Of a DNA stretch of 64,000 bases, positions 36,855 through 48,685 are shown in pieces (within the stretch, counting starts at the first letter, position 1; each line of letters starts with the position of its first letter). Source of the DNA: Candidatus Limnocylindrales bacterium (lineage in GTDB: Bacteria > Desulfobacterota > Binatia > UBA1149 > CAITLU01); contig DATNBU010000017.1 in assembly GCA_035571835.1 (NCBI GenBank), positions 294,687 through 358,686 of the forward strand. The letters are read 5' to 3'. Both the position numbers and the translations under genes were made by a program. The notes below the pieces were generated by a model, which saw only the letters and a program-made list of their open reading frames with translations, was not told the origin of the DNA and did no database searches.

Positions 36855-39041
36855 ATGCCCAGCCCTGGCCTCACCAGGCGGACGCCGCGAACGCTGCGGT
36901 TGCCCGTCCGTCCTCGAATGCTGCGCGGTGTGCTTCCGGCGTTTCGCCGGTGGATGCCGTGCGGGCTGCCCGGTCGGACGCTTCGCATGCAGCGGCCGGC
37001 GGGCTCCATGGTCCTTGCGGCATTCGTGATCGCGTCGTGCCGCCCTGCTGCGGCAATCGACACGGCCGACCGCTGCTTCGTCGACAAGATGCGCGCCATG
37101 CGCGTGGTTGCGGCGCGCGAGTTCCGTTGCGGCGACGACGAGCAGTGTCTCGACAAGGCGGCGGTGCACGCCGACCACATCGTCGACGCGGCCGATGCTC
37201 GCGCGTCCGCCGCGGGCTTCACGTGTCCGGCGACCACCGAATCGCTCGGCCTCGCCGGCGCGGTCTCGTGGCCGGTGCGTTTCGTTCAGGACCAAGCCGG
37301 CAGCGGCCCCGATCACTGCAACTCGCGGCAGACGCGGGCGGCGGCCAGATTCGCGTCGGCGTACAGCCGCTGCGTTTCGCTGCGCGTGACCGACCCGCCC
37401 GCTTTTGACGAATGCGCCGGGAGCGCGCGCGAGTCGTTTGCCACGGCATGGAATGCCGCGCTGGCCGCCGATTCCTGTCCGGGAGCCGGCGACAGCGAAG
37501 CGGCAGCGCGTATCGAAGAGGAAATCGAACAGAGCGCGGCGCGTCTCGAAGTGCGCTGCGGCGACGGCCACGTGGCCGGAACCGAAGAGTGCGACGACGG
37601 CAACACCGACCCGAACGACGGCTGCAGCGCCGACTGCCGCACCGAATCGTGCGGCCGTGTTGCGGGTGAGGTCCGCTGCATCGTCTGTCCGCCCGATTCG
37701 GTGCCGAACGATGCGTACGACGCATGCCGCTGCGACGACGGTTTCGGCGGCGAGCCCGGCGCGTGCGTCGACGTCGACGAATGCGCTGCCGCCGAGAGCC
37801 CCTGCCCCGTCGAGTCGCCGTGCGTCAATCTGAAAGGCACGTACGCGTGCTCGATCGCATGCACCGCCGATGCGCTGCATGCGGCGCTCGCATCATGCGG
37901 CGCGCCGAACGGTGCGATCGCGTTCAACTGCACCGACACGGTGATTCCGATCCCGGGCGGCATGGCCGGTGCGCTTCTTCGCGAGAGCCAGTGCAACGGG
38001 CTCGTCATCGACGGCGCCGGCCGCAACATCACGTTCGAGCTCGATCCGGTCTGCTGGCAGACGCCGCTTCTGCCCGAACAGTGTCCCGGCGGCCTCGAGG
38101 AAGACGGCACGTGCTGGTGCCCGAACGTCGATTCGGGCGAGGAATTCCTGCTGCTGCGCGGCAACGACAACGTCGTGCGCGACCTGACGGTGCGCGGGTT
38201 CTTCGAAGGCATTCCGGTGCGCGGCCGCGGCAACGTCGTCGAGAACGTGCGTTTCGATCGTATGTGCGACGACGCATTCGGCAGCGTGATGACCGGCATC
38301 GGCAACGAGTTCCGTCACCTGACGGTCACCCGGGGATGCGACAAGTGCTCGGAGAACGGCGGCGTCCTCGAGGACACCGACCCCGATCCGCGCGTCGCCG
38401 AGCATTACAATGCGATCCTGTCGGACATCGACTTCGACGGCTGCCGGACGCCGGTGCGTGCGGCGTCATCCGGCCGCTTCCGTCTCGACAACCTGCGCAT
38501 GCATCCGGCGGAGGAGCCGGACTTTCCGTGCGACGGACCGCGTTTTTCGGCCGGCAGCGACGCGTCATCGGTGGTCGTCGAGATGACCGGCAGCACGATC
38601 GAAGACTGCCGTCACGGCGTGCGGCTCGGCCGCGGCACCGATGCGGTGATTTCGAGCTCGCGCATTGCCGGCTGCGCGCTGCGAGGGATCCGCGCGGCGG
38701 GCACGGCGCGGGTTTCGGTCGAAGAATCGCGGATCGAAGATAACGGCGGCTCCGGATCGTCCGAGCCGGGTTTCGGCGGTGCCGCGGCCGTCGGCAGCGC
38801 CGCGCTCGATCTTGGCGGCGGCAGTCTCGTCATCGATGGTGCGCCGCGTTCGAGCGCCGGCGGCAACTGGCTGTGCGGCAATCATGGGCCGAACGGAACG
38901 CTGCGCGACCTCGACATCGAGGCGGGCCTTACCGCGACTGCGATCGGCAACTGGTGGTGCTCGCTCGATTCGCCGGCCGGCCGCATCGTCGGCGATGCGT
39001 CGATCGATCCCGTCCTTCCACGCGCTCCGCTCGAACCGTAA
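36855..39041 (+). CDS. Exported right-handed beta-helix protein with cysteine-rich and EGF-like repeats
   Basis: About 728 residues. The true start is uncertain: 36855 is the first ATG, while 36987 would give a compact signal peptide (MQRPAGSMVLAAFVIASC). Regions in order: a Cys-containing helical domain (DRCFVDKMRAMRVVAAREFRC), one Myxococcus-type cysteine-rich repeat (CGDGHVAGTEECDDGNTDPN), an EGF-like calcium motif (DVDECAAAESPCPVESPC), then a beta-helix of the parallel pectate-lyase type (NDNVVRDLTVRGFFEGI, GSTIEDCRHGVRLG, SSRIAGCALRGIRA). No catalytic set of a lyase is evident. Probably surface-located; substrate unknown. Confidence 0.8.
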   Translation: MPSPGLTRRTPRTLRLPVRPRMLRGVLPAFRRWMPCGLPGRTLRMQRPAGSMVLAAFVIASCRPAAAIDTADRCFVDKMRAMRVVAAREFRCGDDEQCLDKAAVHADHIVDAADARASAAGFTCPATTESLGLAGAVSWPVRFVQDQAGSGPDHCNSRQTRAAARFASAYSRCVSLRVTDPPAFDECAGSARESFATAWNAALAADSCPGAGDSEAAARIEEEIEQSAARLEVRCGDGHVAGTEECDDGNTDPNDGCSADCRTESCGRVAGEVRCIVCPPDSVPNDAYDACRCDDGFGGEPGACVDVDECAAAESPCPVESPCVNLKGTYACSIACTADALHAALASCGAPNGAIAFNCTDTVIPIPGGMAGALLRESQCNGLVIDGAGRNITFELDPVCWQTPLLPEQCPGGLEEDGTCWCPNVDSGEEFLLLRGNDNVVRDLTVRGFFEGIPVRGRGNVVENVRFDRMCDDAFGSVMTGIGNEFRHLTVTRGCDKCSENGGVLEDTDPDPRVAEHYNAILSDIDFDGCRTPVRAASSGRFRLDNLRMHPAEEPDFPCDGPRFSAGSDASSVVVEMTGSTIEDCRHGVRLGRGTDAVISSSRIAGCALRGIRAAGTARVSVEESRIEDNGGSGSSEPGFGGAAAVGSAALDLGGGSLVIDGAPRSSAGGNWLCGNHGPNGTLRDLDIEAGLTATAIGNWWCSLDSPAGRIVGDASIDPVLPRAPLEP

Positions 39042-39061
39042 AAACGACCGGAAGTATGGAC

Positions 39062-39382
39062 ATGTCGAACGAGGGCAGGAAGGATGTGGCCACGATGATC
39101 CGCTGCAACCACAGGTTCGCTCGCCCGCTGCTTCTTGGTGCATGGCTGCTGATGACGCCGCCCGTTCCTTTGGGAACCGAGCTGCCTCCGATCTCGAGAT
39201 GGACGCAGGCGTCGTCGCATGAAACCTCCGCGGACTGCGAGAAGAGCAGGGAACAGATGCGCAGCAGCGCGCGCTTCATCGTTACGAGCGTGCCCAACGC
39301 GAGTGCGCTGGCAATTGCCGCGGCGCTCGGCCGGCTGCAGGCAAGATGCATCGAGAACGCTCCGGCCGCAGCCAAACCGTAA
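39062..39382 (+). CDS. Small exported hypothetical protein
   Basis: 106 residues from the ATG at 39062, chosen because GGAAG stands seven bases before it; 39095 is an alternative. A hydrophobic segment (RPLLLGAWLLMTPPVPLG) looks like a signal peptide. The mature part has two Cys and an Ala-rich helix (NASALAIAAALGRLQARC). No family recognised. It follows the beta-helix gene by 20 bases and may be co-transcribed. Confidence 0.45.
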   Translation: MSNEGRKDVATMIRCNHRFARPLLLGAWLLMTPPVPLGTELPPISRWTQASSHETSADCEKSREQMRSSARFIVTSVPNASALAIAAALGRLQARCIENAPAAAKP

Positions 39383-39409
39383 TTTCGACCGGCTCCTGCG
39401 ATTCAAAAA

Positions 39410-39441
39410 AAAGGGGACAGGCACACGCGCCTGTCCCCTTT
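39410..39441 (-). terminator. REP-like hairpin acting as a rho-independent terminator for clpB
   Basis: Two 13-bp arms (AAAGGGGACAGGC and its complement) with a 6-base loop. On the minus strand the hairpin is followed by a run of eight T, 16 bases after the clpB stop codon. The arm shares GGGGACAG with the repeats at 32212 and 55660, so a mobile repeat appears to serve as the terminator. Confidence 0.7.
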
Positions 39442-39457
39442 CTCGATGTCCGTTGCT

Positions 39458-42064
<2,607 letters not shown>

Positions 42065-42301
42065 ATCCGCTCCCTTGCGAGCTTGTCGCGGGACCGCGAC
42101 TTATTCCGAAGTAAGCACGAAGATCCGGGGGGCAACCGGGAAATCCCGTGCGCCGGGCCGGCGGCCGATCGGCCGCCGCGACTGCGGAAAACGTGGCAAA
42201 ACATGTCCGGCCAGTCCAGCGATCTGCGGGCGCGCGTGCGGCGAAATGCGCCGGCTGTACGGCGCATCCATTGACCAGCCTGCATCGATCGGGATACCTC
42301 G

Positions 42302-43708
42302 ATGCACCAGATGCGGTCGCGTTTCAGATTCCCGGCGCTCGTCGGAGCCTTCATCGGGGCGGCGTGGTGCCCGCATGTGGCGGTGGCCGCACCCGATCAC
42401 GTCGTGATCGCAATCATGGAGAACCGCTCGTACGATTCGATCATCGGCTCGGCCGATGCGCCGTACATCAACAGTCTGGTCGCGGATGCCGCGCTGATGA
42501 CGGCGTCGTACGGCGTCACCCATCCCAGCCAGCCGAATTACTTCTGGCTGTTCTCGGGCTCGAACCAGGGCGTCACCGACAACACGTGTCCGGTCGGGCC
42601 GTTTGCGACGGACAATCTCGGCAGCCTGCTGGTCGCGGTCGGCTACACGTTCACCGGATATTCCGACGAGCTGCCTGCTGCGGGATCGACGGTCTGCAGC
42701 TCGGGTGCATACCGGCGCAAGCACAATCCGTGGGTCAGCTTCTCGAACATCGCTCCTGCGCAGAACCAGCCGTTCACTGCGTTTCCTGCGGATTTCACGA
42801 CGCTGCCGACGGTATCGATCGTGGTGCCGAACCAGCTTCACGACATGCACGACGGAACCATCGCCGAAGGCGACGCGTGGCTCGCAGCCAACCTCGACGC
42901 CTACGTCCAGTGGGCCGGCGATCACAACAGCCTGTTCGTGCTGACGTGGGACGAGGACGACAACCTCTCGGGCAACCATATTGCCACGCTCATCCTCGGC
43001 GCGGGGGTGGTGCCCGGCGCGTATGCGCAGGTCATCGACCACGTCGATCTGCTGCGGACGATCGAGGACCTCTACGGCCTCGGTTACGCAGGCACGAGCG
43101 CGTCGGCGACGCCGATTGCGAACATTTTCGCGTCGTGCGGCAACGGCATCGTCGAGAGTCCTGAGGAATGCGATGGCAGCGACGCGGGCTGTGGCGCGGG
43201 CGAGAGCTGCAGCGCGTGCCAGTGCGTGACGATCGCCGCGTGCTCGAGCGGAATCGTGCTGTCGGACGTCTCGCTGAGCCTCGCGGCGGATCCGTTCACC
43301 GTGCGGCTCCGGGCGAGCGCGATTCTTCCCGCTCCGTTTGCCGGCGTGAATCCACCGGTGGCCGGAGTTCGCGTCCGCGTCGACAGCGCGAGCGGCACCG
43401 ATGGTTTCGACGCCACATTGCCCGGCGGCGCCGCGTGGACGACGAACAGTGCCGGAACGCGCTGGACGTATGTCGACCCGACCGCAAGCGTGGCCGGCAT
43501 CACGAAGGCCGTCGTCATCGATCGGTCGGCGAAACAAAGCGGCGAGATCCGGATTCTCGTCAAAGGCCGCGGAGGGGCGATCGTGCTGCCCGCACCCACC
43601 GGGATCCGAACAGCCGTCGTGTTCGGCGATCCGGACGAATGCGCGTCGGCCGAGGCCGCAGACACGCTTTCGTGCTCCGGCGATTCCGAACGCGTGCGCT
43701 GCCGGTAG
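42302..43708 (+). CDS. Exported phosphoesterase-family protein (acid phosphatase / phospholipase C-like)
   Basis: 468 residues with a signal peptide (about 1-30). The start of the phosphoesterase fold is VVIAIMENRSYDSIIG, with downstream VTHPSQPNYFWLFSG, FVLTWDEDDN and GNHIATLILG, the metal-binding blocks of the PF04185 family. After residue 280, CGNGIVESPEECDGSDAGCG is a cysteine-rich repeat, then a C-terminal beta-rich domain of unknown role. Substrate may be a phosphodiester or phosphomonoester; not decided by sequence. Confidence 0.85.
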   Translation: MHQMRSRFRFPALVGAFIGAAWCPHVAVAAPDHVVIAIMENRSYDSIIGSADAPYINSLVADAALMTASYGVTHPSQPNYFWLFSGSNQGVTDNTCPVGPFATDNLGSLLVAVGYTFTGYSDELPAAGSTVCSSGAYRRKHNPWVSFSNIAPAQNQPFTAFPADFTTLPTVSIVVPNQLHDMHDGTIAEGDAWLAANLDAYVQWAGDHNSLFVLTWDEDDNLSGNHIATLILGAGVVPGAYAQVIDHVDLLRTIEDLYGLGYAGTSASATPIANIFASCGNGIVESPEECDGSDAGCGAGESCSACQCVTIAACSSGIVLSDVSLSLAADPFTVRLRASAILPAPFAGVNPPVAGVRVRVDSASGTDGFDATLPGGAAWTTNSAGTRWTYVDPTASVAGITKAVVIDRSAKQSGEIRILVKGRGGAIVLPAPTGIRTAVVFGDPDECASAEAADTLSCSGDSERVRCR

Positions 43709-43793
43709 CTCGATCCGGATCGGCTGCCGTGCTTAACATGCGCGCGGCCCGGACCTCGTCGCCGGCCGAATCGATCTCGAAAGGAACACGCTC

Positions 43794-44096
43794 ATGGAAG
43801 AGAAAGACCGTCTCGGCGCCAAGCTGCACGACAAGGGCAGGGGCGACGAAGACCAGTACATGGCACAGGTGGAGCGCGAGCGTCTCGCCAGGCTGAGCGC
43901 CGGCGGAGGCGTCGGTGCGCGTGCGTGTCCGCGCGACGGCGACTCGCTCGTCACGCGCATCGAGCACAAAGTCTCGGTCGACGTCTGTCCGACCTGCCAT
44001 GGAATCTGGCTCGACAACGGCGAGCTCGAAACGATTCTCAGGAACGAAGAAGAACCGAGCGTGACACGCTGGCTTCGCGTGCTGCTCGGCCGTTGA
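43794..44096 (+). CDS. TFIIB-type zinc-ribbon protein
   Basis: 100 residues, ATG with AAAGGA upstream. The C-terminal half has CPRDGDSLVTRIEHKVSVDVCPTCHG in which the first C and CxxC pair bind zinc, followed by IWLDNGELE, the zf-TFIIB signature. The N-terminus is highly charged. Role unknown; probably a cytoplasmic accessory protein. Confidence 0.75.
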   Translation: MEEKDRLGAKLHDKGRGDEDQYMAQVERERLARLSAGGGVGARACPRDGDSLVTRIEHKVSVDVCPTCHGIWLDNGELETILRNEEEPSVTRWLRVLLGR

Positions 44097-44108
44097 GCCG
44101 GCCGAACG

Positions 44109-44735
44109 GTGTTCACCGGCATCATAGAGGACGTCGGCCGCGTCGCCGGGTCGGAAGACCTGGAGGCCGGACGTCGACTCTCGATCGCCACGTCGCTTCC
44201 CGTTGAGACGTTCCAAACCGGCGAGAGCATCGCGATCGCCGGCGCCTGCATGACGGTCGTATCGGCGGCCGGCGGCTGCTTCGCCGTCGACGTGTCGGCC
44301 GAATCGCTGCGCCGTTCGACGCTTGGCGATCTGGCCGTCGGCGACGCCGTCAACCTCGAGCGCGCGATGCGCCTCGGCGATCGTCTCGGAGGCCACATGG
44401 TCTCCGGCCATCTCGACGGCACGGGCACCGTCGACTCCATCCGCGACGAAGGCGAATCGAAGGTGTTCACGTTCCGGGTCGACGCGGCGATGACGAAAAT
44501 GATCGTCGAGAAGGGCTCGGTCGCCGTCGACGGCATCAGCCTGACGTGTTTCGGCTGCCGCGACGGATGCTTCGATGTCGCGGTCATCCCGCACACGCTG
44601 GCCGTCACGACGCTCGGTCTGCGCAAGCCGGGAGCGCGCGTGAACATCGAGCTCGACGTGATGGGAAAGTACGTCGCGCAGCTCGTCGACGCTGCGATCG
44701 CGGCGCGCATCGACGCCGGAGGGCGGCGCCCGTAA
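44109..44735 (+). CDS. ribE: Riboflavin synthase alpha chain
   Basis: 208 residues, GTG start (MFTGIIEDVGRV, the standard N-terminus). Two lumazine-binding repeats each carry a GxH/DGxS block: MVSGHLDGTGTV and VAVDGISLT. It makes riboflavin from two 6,7-dimethyl-8-ribityllumazines. It lies 12 bases after the zinc-ribbon gene. No FMN riboswitch was found upstream. Confidence 0.95.
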   Translation: MFTGIIEDVGRVAGSEDLEAGRRLSIATSLPVETFQTGESIAIAGACMTVVSAAGGCFAVDVSAESLRRSTLGDLAVGDAVNLERAMRLGDRLGGHMVSGHLDGTGTVDSIRDEGESKVFTFRVDAAMTKMIVEKGSVAVDGISLTCFGCRDGCFDVAVIPHTLAVTTLGLRKPGARVNIELDVMGKYVAQLVDAAIAARIDAGGRRP

Positions 44736-44743
44736 CCGCGCGG

Positions 44744-46090
44744 CTACTTCGTTCCTGATGCCCCGAGGAACGGCAGGATCGCCGCAAGCGGATTGACCTG
44801 CGAATCGAGCGTCTTTCCGATCCCTGACAACAGTCCCATCACGCGCAGCACCAGCATCAGGTCCGACGGCGCGCGCACGATCGGGTTCGCCCGGATCGCG
44901 GCGAGCAGCTCGGTCTGGATGCGGTCGACCATTTCCATGTTCGCGTATGCGCGGCCGGACTGCAGCGCCTGGCCGAGAAACAGCTCGCCGAGCGCGACGA
45001 ACGTGTCGTCGCCGCCGTCGCGCAGCCGGAATCCGAGCGCACGGAACGCTTCACCGGTCGCATGCGGATCCTTGCCGATGATCGCCACGGTGAGCCGGAT
45101 GATGCCGTCGCGAAGCTCCGGCGTGAATGCCTTGGCGAGGCCGAGGTCGAGCACGACGAGCTGGATCCCCGTCGGTTCCTTGCGGATCAGGAGATTTCCG
45201 GGATGCGGATCGCCGTGGAAAAACCCGTGCTCGAGGATCTGTCGCACACACACGCGCGTGAGCAGCTCGGCGACCTCGTGCTTGTCGATGCCGAGCGCGG
45301 CCAGCGCATCGAGATCGGTGATCTTGACTCCTTCGATGAAGTCCATCGTCAGCACGTGGCGTGACGTGAGCTCGGCGATCGGGACCGGAAAGCGCACCGA
45401 AGGATCTCCGGCAAAATCTGCGGCGAAACGGCGGGCGTTGGCGGCTTCGCGCACGAAGTCGAGCTCGAGCGGAATCAGGTTCTTCACTTCCTCGAGCACG
45501 ATGCGCAGGTCGAAGTTGCGCTCGATGCGCACGAGCAGGTGCACGAAGAACGAAAAGTTCGCGAGGTCGGTCGCGACTACCCGGTCGATGTCGGGGTACT
45601 GCACCTTGATCGCCACGTCGCGACCGTCCGTCGTGCGTCCGCGATGCACTTGCGCGAGCGATGCCGATGCGACCGGAGTCTCGTCGACCGTTGCGTAACA
45701 CTGCTCGAGCGGGCGTCCGAGGCTCGCCTCGATGTGCGGGCGGATCTGGCCGAACGGACGCGGCGGCACGCGATCGTGCAGCTCGCCGAGCACACGGATG
45801 AAGCTCGGCGGCAGCACGTCGGCGCGGCTGCCCATGAACTGGCAGACCTTGATCAGCAGGCCTTCCATGTCGACGGCGGCGTCGCGCAGCCGGCGCGCGG
45901 CGCGCTCGTGCTGATGGTCGTACCAGTCGGCTTGCGCGCTGCCGCCGGTGATCCGGCCGTGAATCTGGCGCGCCTTGTAATCGGCGTAGACGGACACGAC
46001 GAGCCGCGCGACACGCAGGAAGCGCCGCGTACGTACCGGCAACGGCAGTGGCTGCGCCCGAAGGACGGCCGGAGATTCGAGCTCGTTCAA
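44744..46090 (-). CDS. UbiB/ABC1-family atypical kinase
   Basis: 448 residues. Family blocks: ASASLAQVHRG (the Ala-rich loop), VAIKVQYPDID, LELDFVREAANARRF, HGDPHPGNLL and LDLGLAKAF. The KxGQ motif reads KVCQ (LLIKVCQFMGSRADVLP), with Cys in place of Gly. UbiB proteins bind ATP and help lipid or quinone metabolism. The C-terminal hydrophobic segment fits a membrane anchor. Close to cytochrome and prenyltransferase genes. Confidence 0.88.
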   Translation of the reverse strand: MNELESPAVLRAQPLPLPVRTRRFLRVARLVVSVYADYKARQIHGRITGGSAQADWYDHQHERAARRLRDAAVDMEGLLIKVCQFMGSRADVLPPSFIRVLGELHDRVPPRPFGQIRPHIEASLGRPLEQCYATVDETPVASASLAQVHRGRTTDGRDVAIKVQYPDIDRVVATDLANFSFFVHLLVRIERNFDLRIVLEEVKNLIPLELDFVREAANARRFAADFAGDPSVRFPVPIAELTSRHVLTMDFIEGVKITDLDALAALGIDKHEVAELLTRVCVRQILEHGFFHGDPHPGNLLIRKEPTGIQLVVLDLGLAKAFTPELRDGIIRLTVAIIGKDPHATGEAFRALGFRLRDGGDDTFVALGELFLGQALQSGRAYANMEMVDRIQTELLAAIRANPIVRAPSDLMLVLRVMGLLSGIGKTLDSQVNPLAAILPFLGASGTK

Positions 46091-46105
46091 GCGCGTCGGA
46101 CCCCG

Positions 46106-46351
46106 TCAGCGACCGCTGCGCGACCCGCGCCCGCCGATATCGGACTCGCGCTCAATTTCGTCCATTCGCGACTCGCTTTTGAGCTCGTCGATGCGTTCCG
46201 AAAGCCGCCTGGTGGCCTGCGTCGCGCGCCAGGCGAAGAAGAAGACCAGAAGGAAGACGAGGCCGTAGGCCGCACCGACGTGGTGAAGCTGCCGTGCGGC
46301 AAGATCATCGGCTGCTGATCCTGCCTGGGTTTCCGCCGTCGTCTCGTTCAT
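46106..46351 (-). CDS. ccmD: Haem exporter small subunit CcmD-like
   Basis: 81 residues. The ATG at 46351 overlaps the ccmC stop by four bases. One helix, AAYGLVFLLVFFFAWRATQA, is followed by a charged tail (TRRLSERIDEL), the CcmD pattern. Its place after ccmC supports the assignment. CcmD holds CcmE to the haem-export complex. Confidence 0.8.
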   Translation of the reverse strand: MNETTAETQAGSAADDLAARQLHHVGAAYGLVFLLVFFFAWRATQATRRLSERIDELKSESRMDEIERESDIGGRGSRSGR

Positions 46352-47097
46352 CGCGGTAGGTTCCTTGTTTCGGCGGCACCGGGCGATGAGCCCGGTCGAT
46401 GAAAGTCGGCGGCCAGATCGCCTTCGAAAAGCTCGATCCACGCCGCCGCGCGAAGCTCGGCGAACTTGATCGCCCACAGCCATGCGAGAAGCGGCAGGAA
46501 GGCCGCGAGACTGACGAGCAGCGTCGTCACCATCCGCGGATCGTCGATGCCGCCTTTCGGATTGTTGATGACCTGCGGATGGATGGTGTTGAACATGCGG
46601 GTTGCGAGAATCACCAGCGGAATGATCGCCGCGCCGAGGATGGCGAGCACGGCGGCGTAGCGCGGCGCCATTTCATTGTCGCGCGCGAAGATCCGCAGCA
46701 GCACGTACGATGCGAACACGAGCCACAGCACCAGGAACGTCGTCAGTCGGGAATCCGGCGTCCACCACGTGTTCCAGGCGGTGTGCGCCCAGATCGAGCC
46801 GGTACCGAGCACGATCGTCGCAAACACCATCCCGACCGATACCGCGGCGTGCGCCGCGTGATCCCAGACAACTTTTCGCGACAGCAGGAACGCGACGCTC
46901 GCGAGCCCGGCGCCGACGAATGCCACGTAGCAGAACGTGGCCGCCGGCACGTGCCAGTAGAAGATCCGCTGGCTGAATCCGAGTGTTTTTTCGGTGGGCA
47001 CCCAGAAGAAGATCTGGATGAGCGAGACGAGCATCAGCGGAAGAGCGATGAGCGGCGCCACGCGCAGGATCCACTTCTGTATTTGCGAGGCTGCCAT
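46348..47097 (-). CDS. ccmC: Haem exporter permease CcmC
   Basis: 249 residues with six membrane helices. The tryptophan-rich haem-handling motif is GSIWAHTAWNTWWTPDSRLT, with His residues in FYWHVPAATF and NTIHPQVINNPKG, as in CcmC. It loads haem on CcmE in System I cytochrome c maturation. Separated from ccmB by 106 bases; overlaps ccmD. Confidence 0.95.
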   Translation of the reverse strand: MAASQIQKWILRVAPLIALPLMLVSLIQIFFWVPTEKTLGFSQRIFYWHVPAATFCYVAFVGAGLASVAFLLSRKVVWDHAAHAAVSVGMVFATIVLGTGSIWAHTAWNTWWTPDSRLTTFLVLWLVFASYVLLRIFARDNEMAPRYAAVLAILGAAIIPLVILATRMFNTIHPQVINNPKGGIDDPRMVTTLLVSLAAFLPLLAWLWAIKFAELRAAAWIELFEGDLAADFHRPGSSPGAAETRNLPR

Positions 47098-47203
47098 CGT
47101 TTTGCCGCGGGCCAGTGTGCTGGTGCCGGCCCGGCGAGTCTAATCCGCCGCAACGGCTGCGGCCGGCGAAGCGAGCGGCCGCGCGGGCCTCCCGCCGCGC
47201 CGA

Positions 47204-47863
47204 TCAGTCGACGAGCACGAATTCGAACAGCATCCAGCCGGCTGTCACGACGACGATGTCGAAGGTGACGAGAAGCTGCCCCGGCATGCCGAGTGCACCT
47301 GCGCCTGCCCCGCCGAGCGCGAGCTGCGTGGCCTGCACGGCGGCGATCAGAAGCGGGATCTGCAGCGGCAGCACCAGCAGCGGCAGCACCATTTCACGGG
47401 CGCGTGTCCCGAGGGCGGCGAGCGCGAACAGCGTGCCGACCGCCGCGAGACCGACTGTCCCGAGCAGCAGCACCGCGACCAGCGCGACGGGACTTGCCAG
47501 CAGGGAAACTCCGTACATGAGCGAGAACGCGGGTACGAGAAGCGTCTCGAATGCGACCAGCAGGATCACGTTGACCGCGAGCTTGGCCAGAAAGATCGTG
47601 CCGCGGTCGAGCGGAGAAGTGAGCAGTCCTTCAATGCACGCGTTCTCACGCTCGATGAGAAACGTTCGCCCGAGCGCGAGCACGGCCGCAAAGACGACGG
47701 CGACCCAGAGGATTCCGGCGCCGAGCCGGGCCGAATCCTCCGGCCTGAGCGCAAGCGCGAACTGGAAGACCACCAGCACGAGCAGGCCGAGCACGAACAG
47801 CGCCGGCAGCGTTTCGCGCGAGCGGGCTTCGAGCACGAGATCCTTCCACAAAAGCGCAAGCAC
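47204..47863 (-). CDS. ccmB: Haem exporter permease CcmB
   Basis: 219 residues. The GTG at 47863 is chosen: AGGA stands seven bases upstream and the resulting protein has the family length. Starts VLALLWKDLVLEARSRE, the conserved CcmB beginning, with EGLLTSPLDRGTIFLAKL further in, and about six helices. Forms the ABC exporter with CcmA, whose stop lies 17 bases away. Confidence 0.93.
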   Translation of the reverse strand: MLALLWKDLVLEARSRETLPALFVLGLLVLVVFQFALALRPEDSARLGAGILWVAVVFAAVLALGRTFLIERENACIEGLLTSPLDRGTIFLAKLAVNVILLVAFETLLVPAFSLMYGVSLLASPVALVAVLLLGTVGLAAVGTLFALAALGTRAREMVLPLLVLPLQIPLLIAAVQATQLALGGAGAGALGMPGQLLVTFDIVVVTAGWMLFEFVLVD

Positions 47864-47880
47864 GCGGATTCCTGCTCCCG

Positions 47881-48669
47881 CTATCTCGATGATCCGGCGG
47901 GCGCCGCGATCTCTGCGCAGCGCGCCGAAATTTGTGCGGCGTCGGGTACGCCGACGCCATTGCCGTCCGCCGCGCTGTCCCACGCGACCTGCCCGCGGTC
48001 GAGGATGACGGCGCGCGTGGCCGACTCGAGCGCACGATCGATGTCGTGCGTGGCCATGACGATGGTGACGCCCTGCGCGCGCCGTTCGTCGAGGATCTCG
48101 CTCAGCAGGCGGGCTCCGGCCGGATCGAGGCCGGTCAGCGGCTCGTCGAGAAGCAACAGGTCGGGTGCGTGGAGCAGCGCGCGCGCGAGCCCGAGACGCT
48201 GCAGCATACCGCGCGAATACGTGCCGACGAGCTTGGTGCTTGCATGCGCGAGCCCGACGCGCGCAATCATTGCGTCAGCGCGCGATGGATCGTGCACTGC
48301 GAAAAGGCGGCCGTAATACGCAAGGTTCTCGCGCGCATCGAGGTCGCGATACAGGAACGACTCGTGGCCGAGATAACCGATCCGGCGCCGCAGGTTCGCG
48401 CTCGCCGGCAGCGCCGCTCCGAACAGCTCGACGGTGCCGGACTCCGCGCGCAGGAGGCCGGCCAGCATGCGCAGCAGCGTCGTCTTGCCGGCGCCGTTGG
48501 CGCCGAAGATCGCGACGCACTCGCCGCGCGTGACCACGAGATCGACGCCGCGCAGCACCGGTACCGCAGCGAAACGGCGCCGCAACGACTGGATGCGGAT
48601 TGCCGGACCGGACTCTTCGGATGCGGCCGTGGTGCCGGCAGCAGCATGGCTGGTCGCAGCGCTCGTCAT
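47881..48669 (-). CDS. ccmA: Haem exporter ATP-binding subunit CcmA
   Basis: 262 residues. Walker A is GANGAGKTT, the signature is YSRGMLQRLGLARAL, Walker B is LLLLDEPLTGLDP, and the switch His is in ATHDID. Energises CcmB-CcmC function in cytochrome c maturation. First gene of a ccmABCD operon on the minus strand; ccmE, F, G and H are not in the window. Confidence 0.95.
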   Translation of the reverse strand: MTSAATSHAAAGTTAASEESGPAIRIQSLRRRFAAVPVLRGVDLVVTRGECVAIFGANGAGKTTLLRMLAGLLRAESGTVELFGAALPASANLRRRIGYLGHESFLYRDLDARENLAYYGRLFAVHDPSRADAMIARVGLAHASTKLVGTYSRGMLQRLGLARALLHAPDLLLLDEPLTGLDPAGARLLSEILDERRAQGVTIVMATHDIDRALESATRAVILDRGQVAWDSAADGNGVGVPDAAQISARCAEIAAPAGSSR

Positions 48670-48685
48670 GGAAAAAGGGTGTGTC

